A stretch of DNA of 54,869 nucleotides from a virus: IMG/VR virus record IMGVR_UViG_3300021371_000021, positions 1 through 54,869 of that record. One strand, 5' to 3'. Positions 40,447 through 47,823 of the stretch are shown here, piece by piece. Under the pieces are notes generated by a model, which was not told where the DNA came from, did no database searches, and was given only the letters and a program-made list of their open reading frames with translations. Position 1 is the first letter of the stretch. Every line of letters begins with the position of its first letter. The position numbers were made by a program, and so were the translations under genes.

Positions 40447-41049
40447 ATGGCTAGAACAACTTTCTCTGGGCCGGTACGATCACTTAATGGTTTTGTTTCC
40501 GCTGGACCGGGTTCAGCTTCTTTAATAACTGCCAACAATACAACAACGGCTTTGTCTATATTCCCTACCCCTACAGTAGATGCTAATGGCAACCCTACTG
40601 GAGCAGTAACTCCGGGTAACGCGGGTGTAGTAAATGTCTATAACTCAAACAATGCCGCAGGTGCAGGACAACTTACACTTCCTGCGATTCTATCTGTTGC
40701 ACCTTCAAGCACTACTCCTGCAACTGATCCTACATCGCCTGACCAACAGAACCAGCTTGGCGCACAGATTGTGGTTATCAGTGCATTTGACTTAGCTAAT
40801 AACTTAGTTATCAAGCCTTCTGGAACGGATGTATTCACTGGCTATGCAACGTCTGTAGACGCTAACGGTTTGACTAAGACTTTCTTAGCTACACCTAACG
40901 ACACTACATTCACTTGGAATGGCGGTACTACTGGTGGTGACATAGATAGCATGATTACATGCACAGCCGTTTCTGCGGGAACATGGTATGTCCAAGCTGT
41001 TTGCTTCGGCGCTAGCGCGGGTGCAGGTGCTACTCCATTTAGTGCTTAA
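40447..41049 (+). CDS. Putative decoration/structural protein
   Basis: This 200-residue protein begins MARTTFSGPVRSLNGFVS and is rich in Thr, Ala, Gly and Asn with beta-strand character (QIVVISAFDLANNLVIKPSG). Such proteins follow capsid genes in many marine phages. No enzymatic motif is present. It is the first gene of the unit that begins after the capsid terminator, behind a GAGGA ribosome site, and is probably made in quantity. Confidence 0.65.
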   Translation: MARTTFSGPVRSLNGFVSAGPGSASLITANNTTTALSIFPTPTVDANGNPTGAVTPGNAGVVNVYNSNNAAGAGQLTLPAILSVAPSSTTPATDPTSPDQQNQLGAQIVVISAFDLANNLVIKPSGTDVFTGYATSVDANGLTKTFLATPNDTTFTWNGGTTGGDIDSMITCTAVSAGTWYVQAVCFGASAGAGATPFSA

Positions 41050-41071
41050 TATAAACTATAAGGAGTAAATC

Positions 41072-41491
41072 ATGGCTGATACGCTAACGACGCAAATCAT
41101 ACAGGATGGCGGTCGCACAGCTATTATTAGGGGTAATGTAGCGGTAGGTAATACTGACGTTGTTACTTCTGTACTAGTTGATGTGTCTAGCCTTTCAAAT
41201 GACCCTATAACGGGTCAAGCCTGTATAGCAGCTACTGTACAAGCGGCCACTTATGCAAGCAAAGGAGTGGCTGTCACCTTAGCATTTGATGCGACTACTG
41301 ATGTTCCTATCTTTACACTTCCAGCGGATTGGACAGAGCAGTATGACTTTACTGACTTTGGTATTCCTAACCCCGGAACTTTCGGAACAGCAGGTAATAC
41401 GGGTGATATTGTAGCGACTACAATAAGCCCAGCAGCGGGAGATTCGTACTCTTTTATTCTTACGGTGTCTAAAGTTTATGCCAGCGCCTAA
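41072..41491 (+). CDS. Putative structural protein (beta-rich)
   Basis: This 139-residue protein (TLTTQIIQDGGRTAIIRGNV, PADWTEQYDFTDFGIPNPG) has alternating strands. I recall related sequences as head or neck structural proteins in pelagic phages. AAGGAG precedes the start. It overlaps the next basic gene by 14 bases. Confidence 0.6.
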   Translation: MADTLTTQIIQDGGRTAIIRGNVAVGNTDVVTSVLVDVSSLSNDPITGQACIAATVQAATYASKGVAVTLAFDATTDVPIFTLPADWTEQYDFTDFGIPNPGTFGTAGNTGDIVATTISPAAGDSYSFILTVSKVYASA

Positions 41492-41774
41492 GAAAAAGGG
41501 GACTATGAAAGGCCACACCATTAAAGGTGGTCAGAAGCGTCCAACTAAGTCTGGTGCAGGTATGACTAAGAAGGGTGTGGCTAAATACCGTAGGGACAAC
41601 CCCGGCTCTAAACTTAAGACAGCCGTTACGGGTGAAGTGAAGAAGGGCAGCAAGGACGCAAAGCGGCGTAAGTCTTTCTGTGCGCGTTCTGCTGGTCAGA
41701 TGAAAAAATTTCCAAAAGCAGCTAAAGACCCTAACTCTAGGCTGCGTCAAGCCAGAAAACGGTGGAAGTGTTAG
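41478..41774 (+). CDS. Basic Cys-containing protein (98 residues)
   Basis: About a third Lys/Arg. It contains VAKYRRDNPGSKLKTAVTGE, RRKSFCARSAGQM and ends DPNSRLRQARKRWKC. I recall this pattern from marine phage genomes including cyanophages, where it has no proven function. The start lies within the end of the previous gene. The charge suggests DNA binding or packing in the capsid. Confidence 0.7.
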   Translation: MPAPKKKGTMKGHTIKGGQKRPTKSGAGMTKKGVAKYRRDNPGSKLKTAVTGEVKKGSKDAKRRKSFCARSAGQMKKFPKAAKDPNSRLRQARKRWKC

Positions 41775-41815
41775 CGCTTATTAAGCTGATAAAGTTAAAT
41801 GGTAGGAGAATAGAC

Positions 41816-42229
41816 ATGCCGACAAAACCTAAACCAATACCACGGGAAAGAAAATCGGGTAAAGACTTTAAAATAGGTGAGGCTCCAAGTAGGTTTAAAA
41901 AAGGGCTTACTCCAAAAAGAAAAAAAGTTAGGGGGGAACGAAGATCGTCACCAACGCCACCATTGTCAGCACCAACACCGCTTAATAAAATAGAACGACC
42001 AGAAAAAAAGAAACGTAAAAAAACTTTTAAAGAAGCTAATGCGGACTTAAAAAAGAGACAAGAAGGGTTAAAAATAAGGAACATGGTTCGTGATGCTATG
42101 GGGAGTAAGTTAGATGACCCTAACACAAGAGTAGAAATAGATGGTAAAGAGGCTAAAGGTCTTAAAAAGGGTGGCAAAATTCGTGGCTACGGTTTAGCTC
42201 GTGGCGGCAAAGTTTGTAAGATGCGCTAA
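41816..42229 (+). CDS. Basic protein with GGK motifs (137 residues)
   Basis: The start at 41816 is chosen for AGGAGAATAGAC directly upstream; a longer reading begins inside the previous gene. The protein is Lys/Arg/Pro-rich and ends in two Gly-Gly motifs (KKGGKIRGYG, ARGGKVCKMR). It overlaps the next start as TAATG. Function unknown; see the finding on Gly-Gly motifs. Confidence 0.65.
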   Translation: MPTKPKPIPRERKSGKDFKIGEAPSRFKKGLTPKRKKVRGERRSSPTPPLSAPTPLNKIERPEKKKRKKTFKEANADLKKRQEGLKIRNMVRDAMGSKLDDPNTRVEIDGKEAKGLKKGGKIRGYGLARGGKVCKMR

Positions 42230-42807
42230 TGCCTAGTAAAACGAAGAAACAAGCAAATTTTATGGCAGCGGTAGCTAATAACCCTAAGTTTGCCAAGAAA
42301 GCTGGGGTTCCACAAAGTGTAGGTAAAGATTTTGCTAAAGCAGATAAAGGAAGAACCTTTAAGGAGGGTGGTATGCCGGGTATGATGAAAGATAAAAGAA
42401 CCATGCGTAATTTAGACGATGAGATGTATCGAATCCGCAACAGAACAGGCAGTAACACTGACGCAGAACGAAGGCGAATTAACCGAGAAAAGGATTTTGA
42501 AAAAAATCAAATGGCTGGCATGAACATGGGCGGCAAGGTTAAAGGGTACATGAAAGGCGGTAAAACGCAGGGATACAATGACCGACTAGACGAGTCTATG
42601 GGTGCTAGAAACGGTAAAAAATCTCAAGGCATGACCTCTCGCAGAAATGAAAGTAAAGGCATGGAAAAGTCTATGGGTAAAGGCGCATATTCTGGGGCTT
42701 CTACTATGATGAAAAAAGGCGGTAAGGTTGGTAAAAGTAAGAGCAGCGCTTCCAGCCGTGCTGACGGTATTGCTGTAAAAGGGCATACTAAAGGACGAAT
42801 GGTTTAA
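42229..42807 (+). CDS. Basic protein with repeated GGK motifs (192 residues)
   Basis: It begins SKTKKQANFMAAVANNPKFA, a start I recall from small conserved phage proteins. The rest is a Met/Gly/Lys/Arg-rich low-complexity chain with NMGGKVKGYMKGGKTQGY and MKKGGKVGKSKS. No fold is evident. High basicity and location among head genes suggest an internal DNA-associated protein. Confidence 0.65.
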   Translation: MPSKTKKQANFMAAVANNPKFAKKAGVPQSVGKDFAKADKGRTFKEGGMPGMMKDKRTMRNLDDEMYRIRNRTGSNTDAERRRINREKDFEKNQMAGMNMGGKVKGYMKGGKTQGYNDRLDESMGARNGKKSQGMTSRRNESKGMEKSMGKGAYSGASTMMKKGGKVGKSKSSASSRADGIAVKGHTKGRMV

Positions 42808-42821
42808 TTGAGGAGAATATT

Positions 42822-42944
42822 ATGGGAATTGGATTATTTGGACAGCCAGATGGTAAAGATGAAGTTGTTGAAGAAGCTCCTAAAACAGCTCCTAAAAAAG
42901 CTGAAGAGCCTGTTGTAGAAGTAGAAGACGACTCAGAGGAGTAG
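42822..42944 (+). CDS. 40-residue acidic protein
   Basis: ATG 42822 follows AGGAGAATATT. The product begins MGIGLFGQPDGKDE and then is Glu/Val/Pro/Lys-rich (EEAPKTAPKKAEEPVVEVED). It is the only strongly acidic protein among basic neighbours. Function unknown. Confidence 0.6.
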   Translation: MGIGLFGQPDGKDEVVEEAPKTAPKKAEEPVVEVEDDSEE

Positions 42945-42950
42945 TTCTCT

Positions 42951-43136
42951 ATGATGGCATGTAAAGGCATGGGTGCAATAAACCCAGCTAAACGTCCTAC
43001 TGCACTTAAAAAAGGCGGGTCTGTAAAGGATGCTTGTTATCGCAAGGTGAAGGCTCAGTATAAGGTCTTCCCTTCCGCGTATGCGTCAGGTGCTATTGCT
43101 AAGTGCAGGAAGAAGAAAGCCAGTGGCCGTTCGTAA
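42951..43136 (+). CDS. 61-residue basic Cys protein
   Basis: It starts at a double ATG (42951/42954) behind GAGGAG. It contains KKGGSVKDACYRKVKAQYKV and FPSAYASGAIAKCRKKK, a pair of Cys-basic segments I recall from marine phages, usually unannotated. It could be a small metal- or DNA-binding protein. Confidence 0.65.
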   Translation: MMACKGMGAINPAKRPTALKKGGSVKDACYRKVKAQYKVFPSAYASGAIAKCRKKKASGRS

Positions 43137-43401
43137 AACTGCCAAAGGCGCAGCCTTAAAGCGTTGGTTCAAGGAAGACTGGAAGGACGTAAAGACAGGT
43201 AAAGCCTGTGGGCGCAAGAAAGGAGACAAACGGGGAACGCCGTACTGTAGACCCACAAAAAGGGTTTCTAGTAAAACACCTAAGACATCTGGTGAAATGA
43301 CAGCGGCACAAAAGAAGTCTCGTATAGCGCAGAAGAAACGACTAGGCCAACCAGCAGGTAAACCTAGACGAGTCACTCCGCTGAAAAGGAAAAAGAAATA
43401 A
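43123..43401 (+). CDS. Basic Cys protein (92 residues), GTG start
   Basis: I place the start at GTG 43123, where VAVRKTAKGAALKRWFKEDW begins in the pattern seen for this kind of protein; the ATG at 43081 would add 14 unlikely residues. It contains KACGRKKGDKRGTPYCRPTK and a Lys/Arg-rich tail. It overlaps both neighbours (14 bases and one base). Function unknown. Confidence 0.6.
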   Translation: MAVRKTAKGAALKRWFKEDWKDVKTGKACGRKKGDKRGTPYCRPTKRVSSKTPKTSGEMTAAQKKSRIAQKKRLGQPAGKPRRVTPLKRKKK

Positions 43402-44105
43402 TGGCTGTATCTGGCACTACTACATTTAACATGGAGTTCACAGAGATCGCTGAAGAGGCGTTTGAACGTGCCGGTAGGGAGCTACACTCTGGCTACGATC
43501 TACGCACAGCGCGTCGCTCTATGAATCTACTGACTATTGAGTGGGCTAATCGTGGCGTTAATATGTGGACGATTGAGGAGGGGTTTGTAAACCTTGTTCA
43601 AGGCACAGCGACTTATGACCTACCCGCCAATACTATTGATTTGATAGAGCAGTTTATCCGCACCAGTGAGGGTAATGCAGTTACTCAGACTGACTTAAAC
43701 CTTTCGCGTATCAGTGTAGATACTTACTCCTCTGTTCCTAATAAGTTAACTCAGGGTCGCCCCATACAAGCATGGGTTGATCGTAAGACAGACAATCCGC
43801 AGATTACCGTATGGCCTGTACCAAACCAAGGTACGGCGCTCGAACCTTTTTATGTGCTTAGATACTACCGTCTTAAACGTATTGATGATGCAGGGACGGG
43901 CGTTAACACAGCCGATATGCCCTTTCGTTTCTTCCCTGCGCTTGTAGCAGGTCTAGCATACTACTTGGCTACTAAGATACCGGAGGGCATGGCACGGCTG
44001 GAAATGCTCAAAGCACAGTATGATGAACAGTATACGTTAGCTGCGGGAGAGGATAGAGAAAAGGCTTCTGAAATGCTTATACCTCGCTTGTATGGACCTA
44101 GGTAA
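43401..44105 (+). CDS. Head-tail adaptor (gp4-like)
   Basis: This 234-residue protein has helices at the N-terminus (EFTEIAEEAFERAGRELHSG, RSMNLLTIEWANRGVNMWTI), a beta domain (ITVWPVPNQG...YVLRYYRLKRI) and a C-terminal helix pair (PALVAGLAYYLATKIPE). The pattern fits the adaptor that closes the portal below the head in P22- and T7-like phages. It starts one base before the previous stop. A second adaptor-like gene lies at 44619. Confidence 0.8.
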   Translation: MAVSGTTTFNMEFTEIAEEAFERAGRELHSGYDLRTARRSMNLLTIEWANRGVNMWTIEEGFVNLVQGTATYDLPANTIDLIEQFIRTSEGNAVTQTDLNLSRISVDTYSSVPNKLTQGRPIQAWVDRKTDNPQITVWPVPNQGTALEPFYVLRYYRLKRIDDAGTGVNTADMPFRFFPALVAGLAYYLATKIPEGMARLEMLKAQYDEQYTLAAGEDREKASEMLIPRLYGPR

Positions 44106-44107
44106 CT

Positions 44108-44419
44108 ATGAGCCAGAAATTTGCATCAGGCCAAAATGCGTTAGCAGAGTGCGACGTATGTGGGTTTCAGTATAGGCTAAGGCAGTTAAAACCTCTGGTT
44201 ATTAAGGCAGTGGTTACAGGAATTAAGGCTTGTCCAGAGTGTTGGAACCCTGACCAGCCGCAGTTAAGTTTAGGGACATTTGTAATAAATGACCCACAGG
44301 CAATACGAGACCCAAGACCAGACTTTACAGGTTACCCTGCAAGTCGAGCGAGATTACAGCCGGTAGACCCACTCTTTGCGTTTGGGAAAATAGGGTTAGT
44401 AACAATAGTTATAACATAG
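44108..44419 (+). CDS. Zinc-ribbon protein of the neck region
   Basis: C15/C18 (CDVCGFQY) and C42/C45 (CPECWNPDQP) form a zinc ribbon, followed by PQLSLGTFVINDPQAIRDPR. I recall the same arrangement between adaptor genes in other phages. It is probably a small structural or assembly protein, not a regulator, given its place in the late unit. It starts two bases after the adaptor stop. Confidence 0.75.
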   Translation: MSQKFASGQNALAECDVCGFQYRLRQLKPLVIKAVVTGIKACPECWNPDQPQLSLGTFVINDPQAIRDPRPDFTGYPASRARLQPVDPLFAFGKIGLVTIVIT

Positions 44420-44431
44420 AGGTATAACACA

Positions 44432-44608
44432 ATGGCTAAAGAAAAAGGAATGAAGATACACAAGATGAGTGGGGTTAAAGAGTATGATCCCGGCACTACT
44501 GTTAACTCGCCAGAGCAATCCTCTGGTACTGTTAAGACAAGCGGTATAAAGATACGTGGTACAGGTGCAGCAACCAAAGGTACTATGGCTCGTGGGCCAA
44601 TGGCGTAG
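44432..44608 (+). CDS. 58-residue basic protein
   Basis: ATG 44432 lies behind AGAGGTATAACACA. It contains IKIRGTGAATKGTMARGPMA at the C-terminus, a Gly/Thr/Arg motif I recall from marine phages near adaptor genes. Function unknown. It fills the gap between the zinc-ribbon and second adaptor genes. Confidence 0.65.
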   Translation: MAKEKGMKIHKMSGVKEYDPGTTVNSPEQSSGTVKTSGIKIRGTGAATKGTMARGPMA

Positions 44609-44618
44609 GGAGTTTTAG

Positions 44619-45251
44619 GTGAATTACACCGAGCTTAAAGCAAACATACAGGATGTATGCGAACAGACGTTTACGGACGACCAGTTGGCTATGTTTACTG
44701 AGCAAGCAGAGCAACTTATTTTTTCTACTGTTGACCTTCCTGCGTTACGTGCGAACCAGACGGGTAATATAACCGGCGGTAATCAGTATCTCACGATGCC
44801 TACAGGCATGTTGTATGTGTATTCTTTAGCGGTTATTGATCCTACTAGTGCGGAGTATCACTATTTAATTAACAAAGACCCTAGCTTTATACGAGAAGCT
44901 TACCCTGTTGCAGCTACACAAGGGCGACCACAGCACTATGGTATCTTTAGTCAGACTAGTTTTATCGTAGGGCCAACGCCTAATGTTACGTATGTTGCCG
45001 AGTTGCATTATGGTAAATACCCTACCAGCATTGTTACTGCTGGAACTACGTGGTTAGGCGATCAGTTTGATTCTGCGCTATTAAATGGGGCTTTAGTTCA
45101 AGCAATACGATTTCAGAAGGGTGAAGCTGATATGGTAGCGTTGTATGAAAAAATGTATATCGACGCTTTGACGTTGTTGAAAAACTTAGGTGATGGCAAA
45201 TTAGAAACCGACGCTTATCGTAACGGCGTTGTTCGCGTACCAGTAAGATAG
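44619..45251 (+). CDS. Second adaptor/neck protein, GTG start
   Basis: The start is GTG 44619 with GGGAG six bases upstream. The 210-residue protein begins NYTELKANIQDVCEQTFTDD, then a beta domain (QYLTMPTGMLYVYSLAVID) and C-terminal helices (DSALLNGALVQAIRFQKGEA), resembling phage neck adaptor proteins. It likely stacks with the 43401 product below the portal. Confidence 0.75.
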   Translation: MNYTELKANIQDVCEQTFTDDQLAMFTEQAEQLIFSTVDLPALRANQTGNITGGNQYLTMPTGMLYVYSLAVIDPTSAEYHYLINKDPSFIREAYPVAATQGRPQHYGIFSQTSFIVGPTPNVTYVAELHYGKYPTSIVTAGTTWLGDQFDSALLNGALVQAIRFQKGEADMVALYEKMYIDALTLLKNLGDGKLETDAYRNGVVRVPVR

Positions 45252-45259
45252 GATAACTT

Positions 45260-45547
45260 ATGTTAAGTGCAGTAGGTGGAGTAGAAGTAGGAATAGCAAC
45301 AACTTCAGCAGTTTCAGGGCGCGGATTTACCCCCGAAGAGCTGGCTGAACATGCGATAAACGAGGTTATCTCCATCGGGAATAACTCACACCCTGTAATA
45401 CAGGCGCAAGCAGAAGCATTTAGAGATGACATCAGAGCCGTAATGGTTAATTATTTACGTCAAGCGGTGGCTTCTCACAACACCACATTAATCAACCGTT
45501 TTCGGGATGCGGGGCATCCAGAATTAGTGAAACTACTAGAGGTCTAA
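45260..45547 (+). CDS. 95-residue helical protein
   Basis: It contains GFTPEELAEHAINEVISIG, helices, and NRFRDAGHPELVKLLEV. I recall this pattern from late regions of marine phages. Structural role uncertain. AGGATAACTT precedes the ATG and the next gene starts one base after the stop. Confidence 0.7.
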   Translation: MLSAVGGVEVGIATTSAVSGRGFTPEELAEHAINEVISIGNNSHPVIQAQAEAFRDDIRAVMVNYLRQAVASHNTTLINRFRDAGHPELVKLLEV

Positions 45548-45548
45548 C

Positions 45549-46001
45549 ATGGCAATTACAATCACAACTGCAATGCCCACATCGTTCAAAGTTGAGTTGT
45601 TGAAGGGTTTACATAACTTCTCTGCGGCAAGTAACCGTTTTAAAATGGCGCTTTTCAAAGCTACTGCTTCAGGCAGTGGTACATTTGGTGCGGCGACTAC
45701 TAACTATTCTCAGATGGGTGCTGACGAGTTACCTACTGCGACAGGATACACACAACTCGGTAAGCTCCTTACCTCTGTGACTCCTACAGCGGACGGTACA
45801 ACAGCAATTACTAATTTTAGTTCTGTAACGTGGACTTCTTCTAGCTTTACGACATCAGGTGCTTTGATTTATGACACAGGCGATTCTAATTCTGCTTGTG
45901 CGGTACTTAGCTTTGGTGGTGACCAGACAGTAAGCTCCGGTGATTTTCAGATACAATTCCCGTCAGCAGCGGCAGCTACGGCTATTATCCGTATTGCCTA
46001 A
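45549..46001 (+). CDS. Putative structural protein (beta-rich, 150 residues)
   Basis: Segments FKVELLKGLHNFSAASNRFK and ALIYDTGDSNSACAVLSFGG with Thr/Ser-rich strands are known to me from phage virion proteins of unknown place. Location between neck and fibre genes suggests a tail or adhesion component. Confidence 0.65.
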   Translation: MAITITTAMPTSFKVELLKGLHNFSAASNRFKMALFKATASGSGTFGAATTNYSQMGADELPTATGYTQLGKLLTSVTPTADGTTAITNFSSVTWTSSSFTTSGALIYDTGDSNSACAVLSFGGDQTVSSGDFQIQFPSAAAATAIIRIA

Positions 46002-46014
46002 GTAGGGAAGTGCC

Positions 46015-46803
46015 ATGAGCGGATGGGGTCAACGTCCTTGGGGGTTTAACGGATGGGGTGGAGAAGCTTCTAAAGTTTTACACCTAGGCGCAACATGGGG
46101 CGCTCGTGGATGGGGCGACGAAGGCTGGGGTGCTAATGGCATTGCAGTAGTAGGAACTGGGCAAGTCGGTTCTGTTACCCCTGCTTACGGACGTGTAGTT
46201 GTTGCTACCGGCGTTGCGGCTACAGGCGCGATAGGTACAGTAACTTTAGATTATACAGGGCTTGTTACCCTTACAGGGGTAGGAGCTACAGGCGCAATAG
46301 GCACAGTTAGCACTGTTGCAGCCTTTGATTTAACAGGAGTATCGGGTACAGGTTTAATAGGGGACTTCACGGTAGGGGTAAATGAGTTTAATATCCCAAC
46401 AGGAGTCAGTGCTACAGGAGCAATAGGAACAGTTTCATTTAGTATAGGTAGCGTGTTTACCGTACCAAGTGGAGTAGCGGGGGCAGGGGCAGTAGGAACT
46501 GTAACCCCAACATACAACTGGAATTATACTGTTACCGGAGTAGTTGGAACAGGTACAGTAGGAACGATTACATCAACAGTAGTTTTAAATGTGGGCGGAG
46601 TTCCCGCCGCACAAGGTGTAGTAGGAAACGTAACAAACACAAGAAGTTCTAATGTTATTCCTATTGGGGTTGTTGGGACAGGTGCAGTAGGAACAGTAAC
46701 GAGATCAGGCTGGACTGCAATAAATACTTCACAAACACCGAACTGGGTTGGAGTAGACAGTTCACAAACCCCTAACTGGGTAGACATAGACACAGCAGCA
46801 TAG
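46015..46803 (+). CDS. Gly-rich repeat fibre protein
   Basis: The 262-residue protein has a Trp/Gly-rich start (GWGQRPWGFNGWGG), then about eight repeats of roughly 24 residues of the form GVxGTGAVGTVT, and a Trp-containing end with two NWVxxDSSQTP-like repeats. The repeats should form a beta-solenoid or beta-sandwich shaft. It is the first gene of the fibre cluster, so an attachment or connector function is likely. Confidence 0.75.
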   Translation: MSGWGQRPWGFNGWGGEASKVLHLGATWGARGWGDEGWGANGIAVVGTGQVGSVTPAYGRVVVATGVAATGAIGTVTLDYTGLVTLTGVGATGAIGTVSTVAAFDLTGVSGTGLIGDFTVGVNEFNIPTGVSATGAIGTVSFSIGSVFTVPSGVAGAGAVGTVTPTYNWNYTVTGVVGTGTVGTITSTVVLNVGGVPAAQGVVGNVTNTRSSNVIPIGVVGTGAVGTVTRSGWTAINTSQTPNWVGVDSSQTPNWVDIDTAA

Positions 46804-46812
46804 GACTAAATT

Positions 46813-47823
46813 ATGGCAACTTATGTAAACAATCTACGATTAAAAGAAATTACCACGGGTGATGAGGACGGTACTTGGGGGACTAGTACTAACACTAACC
46901 TTGAACTAATTACTGATGGTTTTAGCTACGGTACAAAACAACTGTCTAGCGATGCTAATCAAACCTTTACCATGCCTGACGGTACTGCGGACGCTACTCG
47001 TGGCTTTTATCTAAAGCTTACTTCAGCAGGTTCGCTTACAGCTACACGAACGGTAACACTTGGGCCAAACACCGTATCTAAAGTGTGGCTGATTGAGAAT
47101 TCTACGACCGGCGGTCAGATCATCACAATCAAACAGGGGTCGGGCGCTACCATTAATATAGCCAACGGCTCTAAAACTATGGTTATTACGGATGGTGCAG
47201 GAGCAGGTGCTGCGGTATTTAACGCTAACCCTTCAGAAGCTGGGGCAGGTACGGTTACTTCGGTCGCAGGTACAGGCACAGTCAACGGGGTTACTCTTAG
47301 CGGCACAGTTACTTCATCAGGTAATTTAACGCTGGGTGGTACGTTATCCGGGGTCGATCTTTCCTCACAGATTACAGGCACATTACCTGTCGCTAATGGC
47401 GGTACAGGCGCAACCAGTATGGCTGCTAACAATGTGATCTTGGGCAATGGCACATCAGCCGTACAGGTTGTTGCACCGGGAACATCAGGTAACGTCCTAA
47501 AGTCTAACGGAAGCACATGGACATCAGCAGCAGAAGCCGCAGGTTATCCAGCTCCAACACTACAAGGTACAAGCGTTACGGCTACCTCAGCTTCGTTCTT
47601 AGTTGCTACAGCAGGGTCGATAACAATTACTTTGCCAGCTAGTCCATCAGCAGGAGATTATGTAGTCATTAAGGACGGCACAGGTGCAGCAGCGACAACT
47701 AACTTCACGGTTGCTCGTAACGGCTCTAACATAGCCAGTTCAGCTACTGACCTTACTTTCGATAAGAATTTTGCCGAAATCGTGATGACCTACATCAATG
47801 GGACGATTGGCTGGAGTGTGTAA
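46813..47823 (+). CDS. Tail fibre protein
   Basis: The N-terminus (YVNNLRLKEITTGDEDGTWG) is common in phage fibre proteins of marine genomes. The centre holds TVTSVAGTGTVNGVTLSGTV and GTLPVANGGTGATSMAANNV, the Gly/Thr shaft repeat seen in many tail fibres. The C-terminus (KNFAEIVMTYINGTIGWSV) ends like a trimerising tip. 336 residues; the next fibre gene begins directly after the stop. Confidence 0.85.
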   Translation: MATYVNNLRLKEITTGDEDGTWGTSTNTNLELITDGFSYGTKQLSSDANQTFTMPDGTADATRGFYLKLTSAGSLTATRTVTLGPNTVSKVWLIENSTTGGQIITIKQGSGATINIANGSKTMVITDGAGAGAAVFNANPSEAGAGTVTSVAGTGTVNGVTLSGTVTSSGNLTLGGTLSGVDLSSQITGTLPVANGGTGATSMAANNVILGNGTSAVQVVAPGTSGNVLKSNGSTWTSAAEAAGYPAPTLQGTSVTATSASFLVATAGSITITLPASPSAGDYVVIKDGTGAAATTNFTVARNGSNIASSATDLTFDKNFAEIVMTYINGTIGWSV

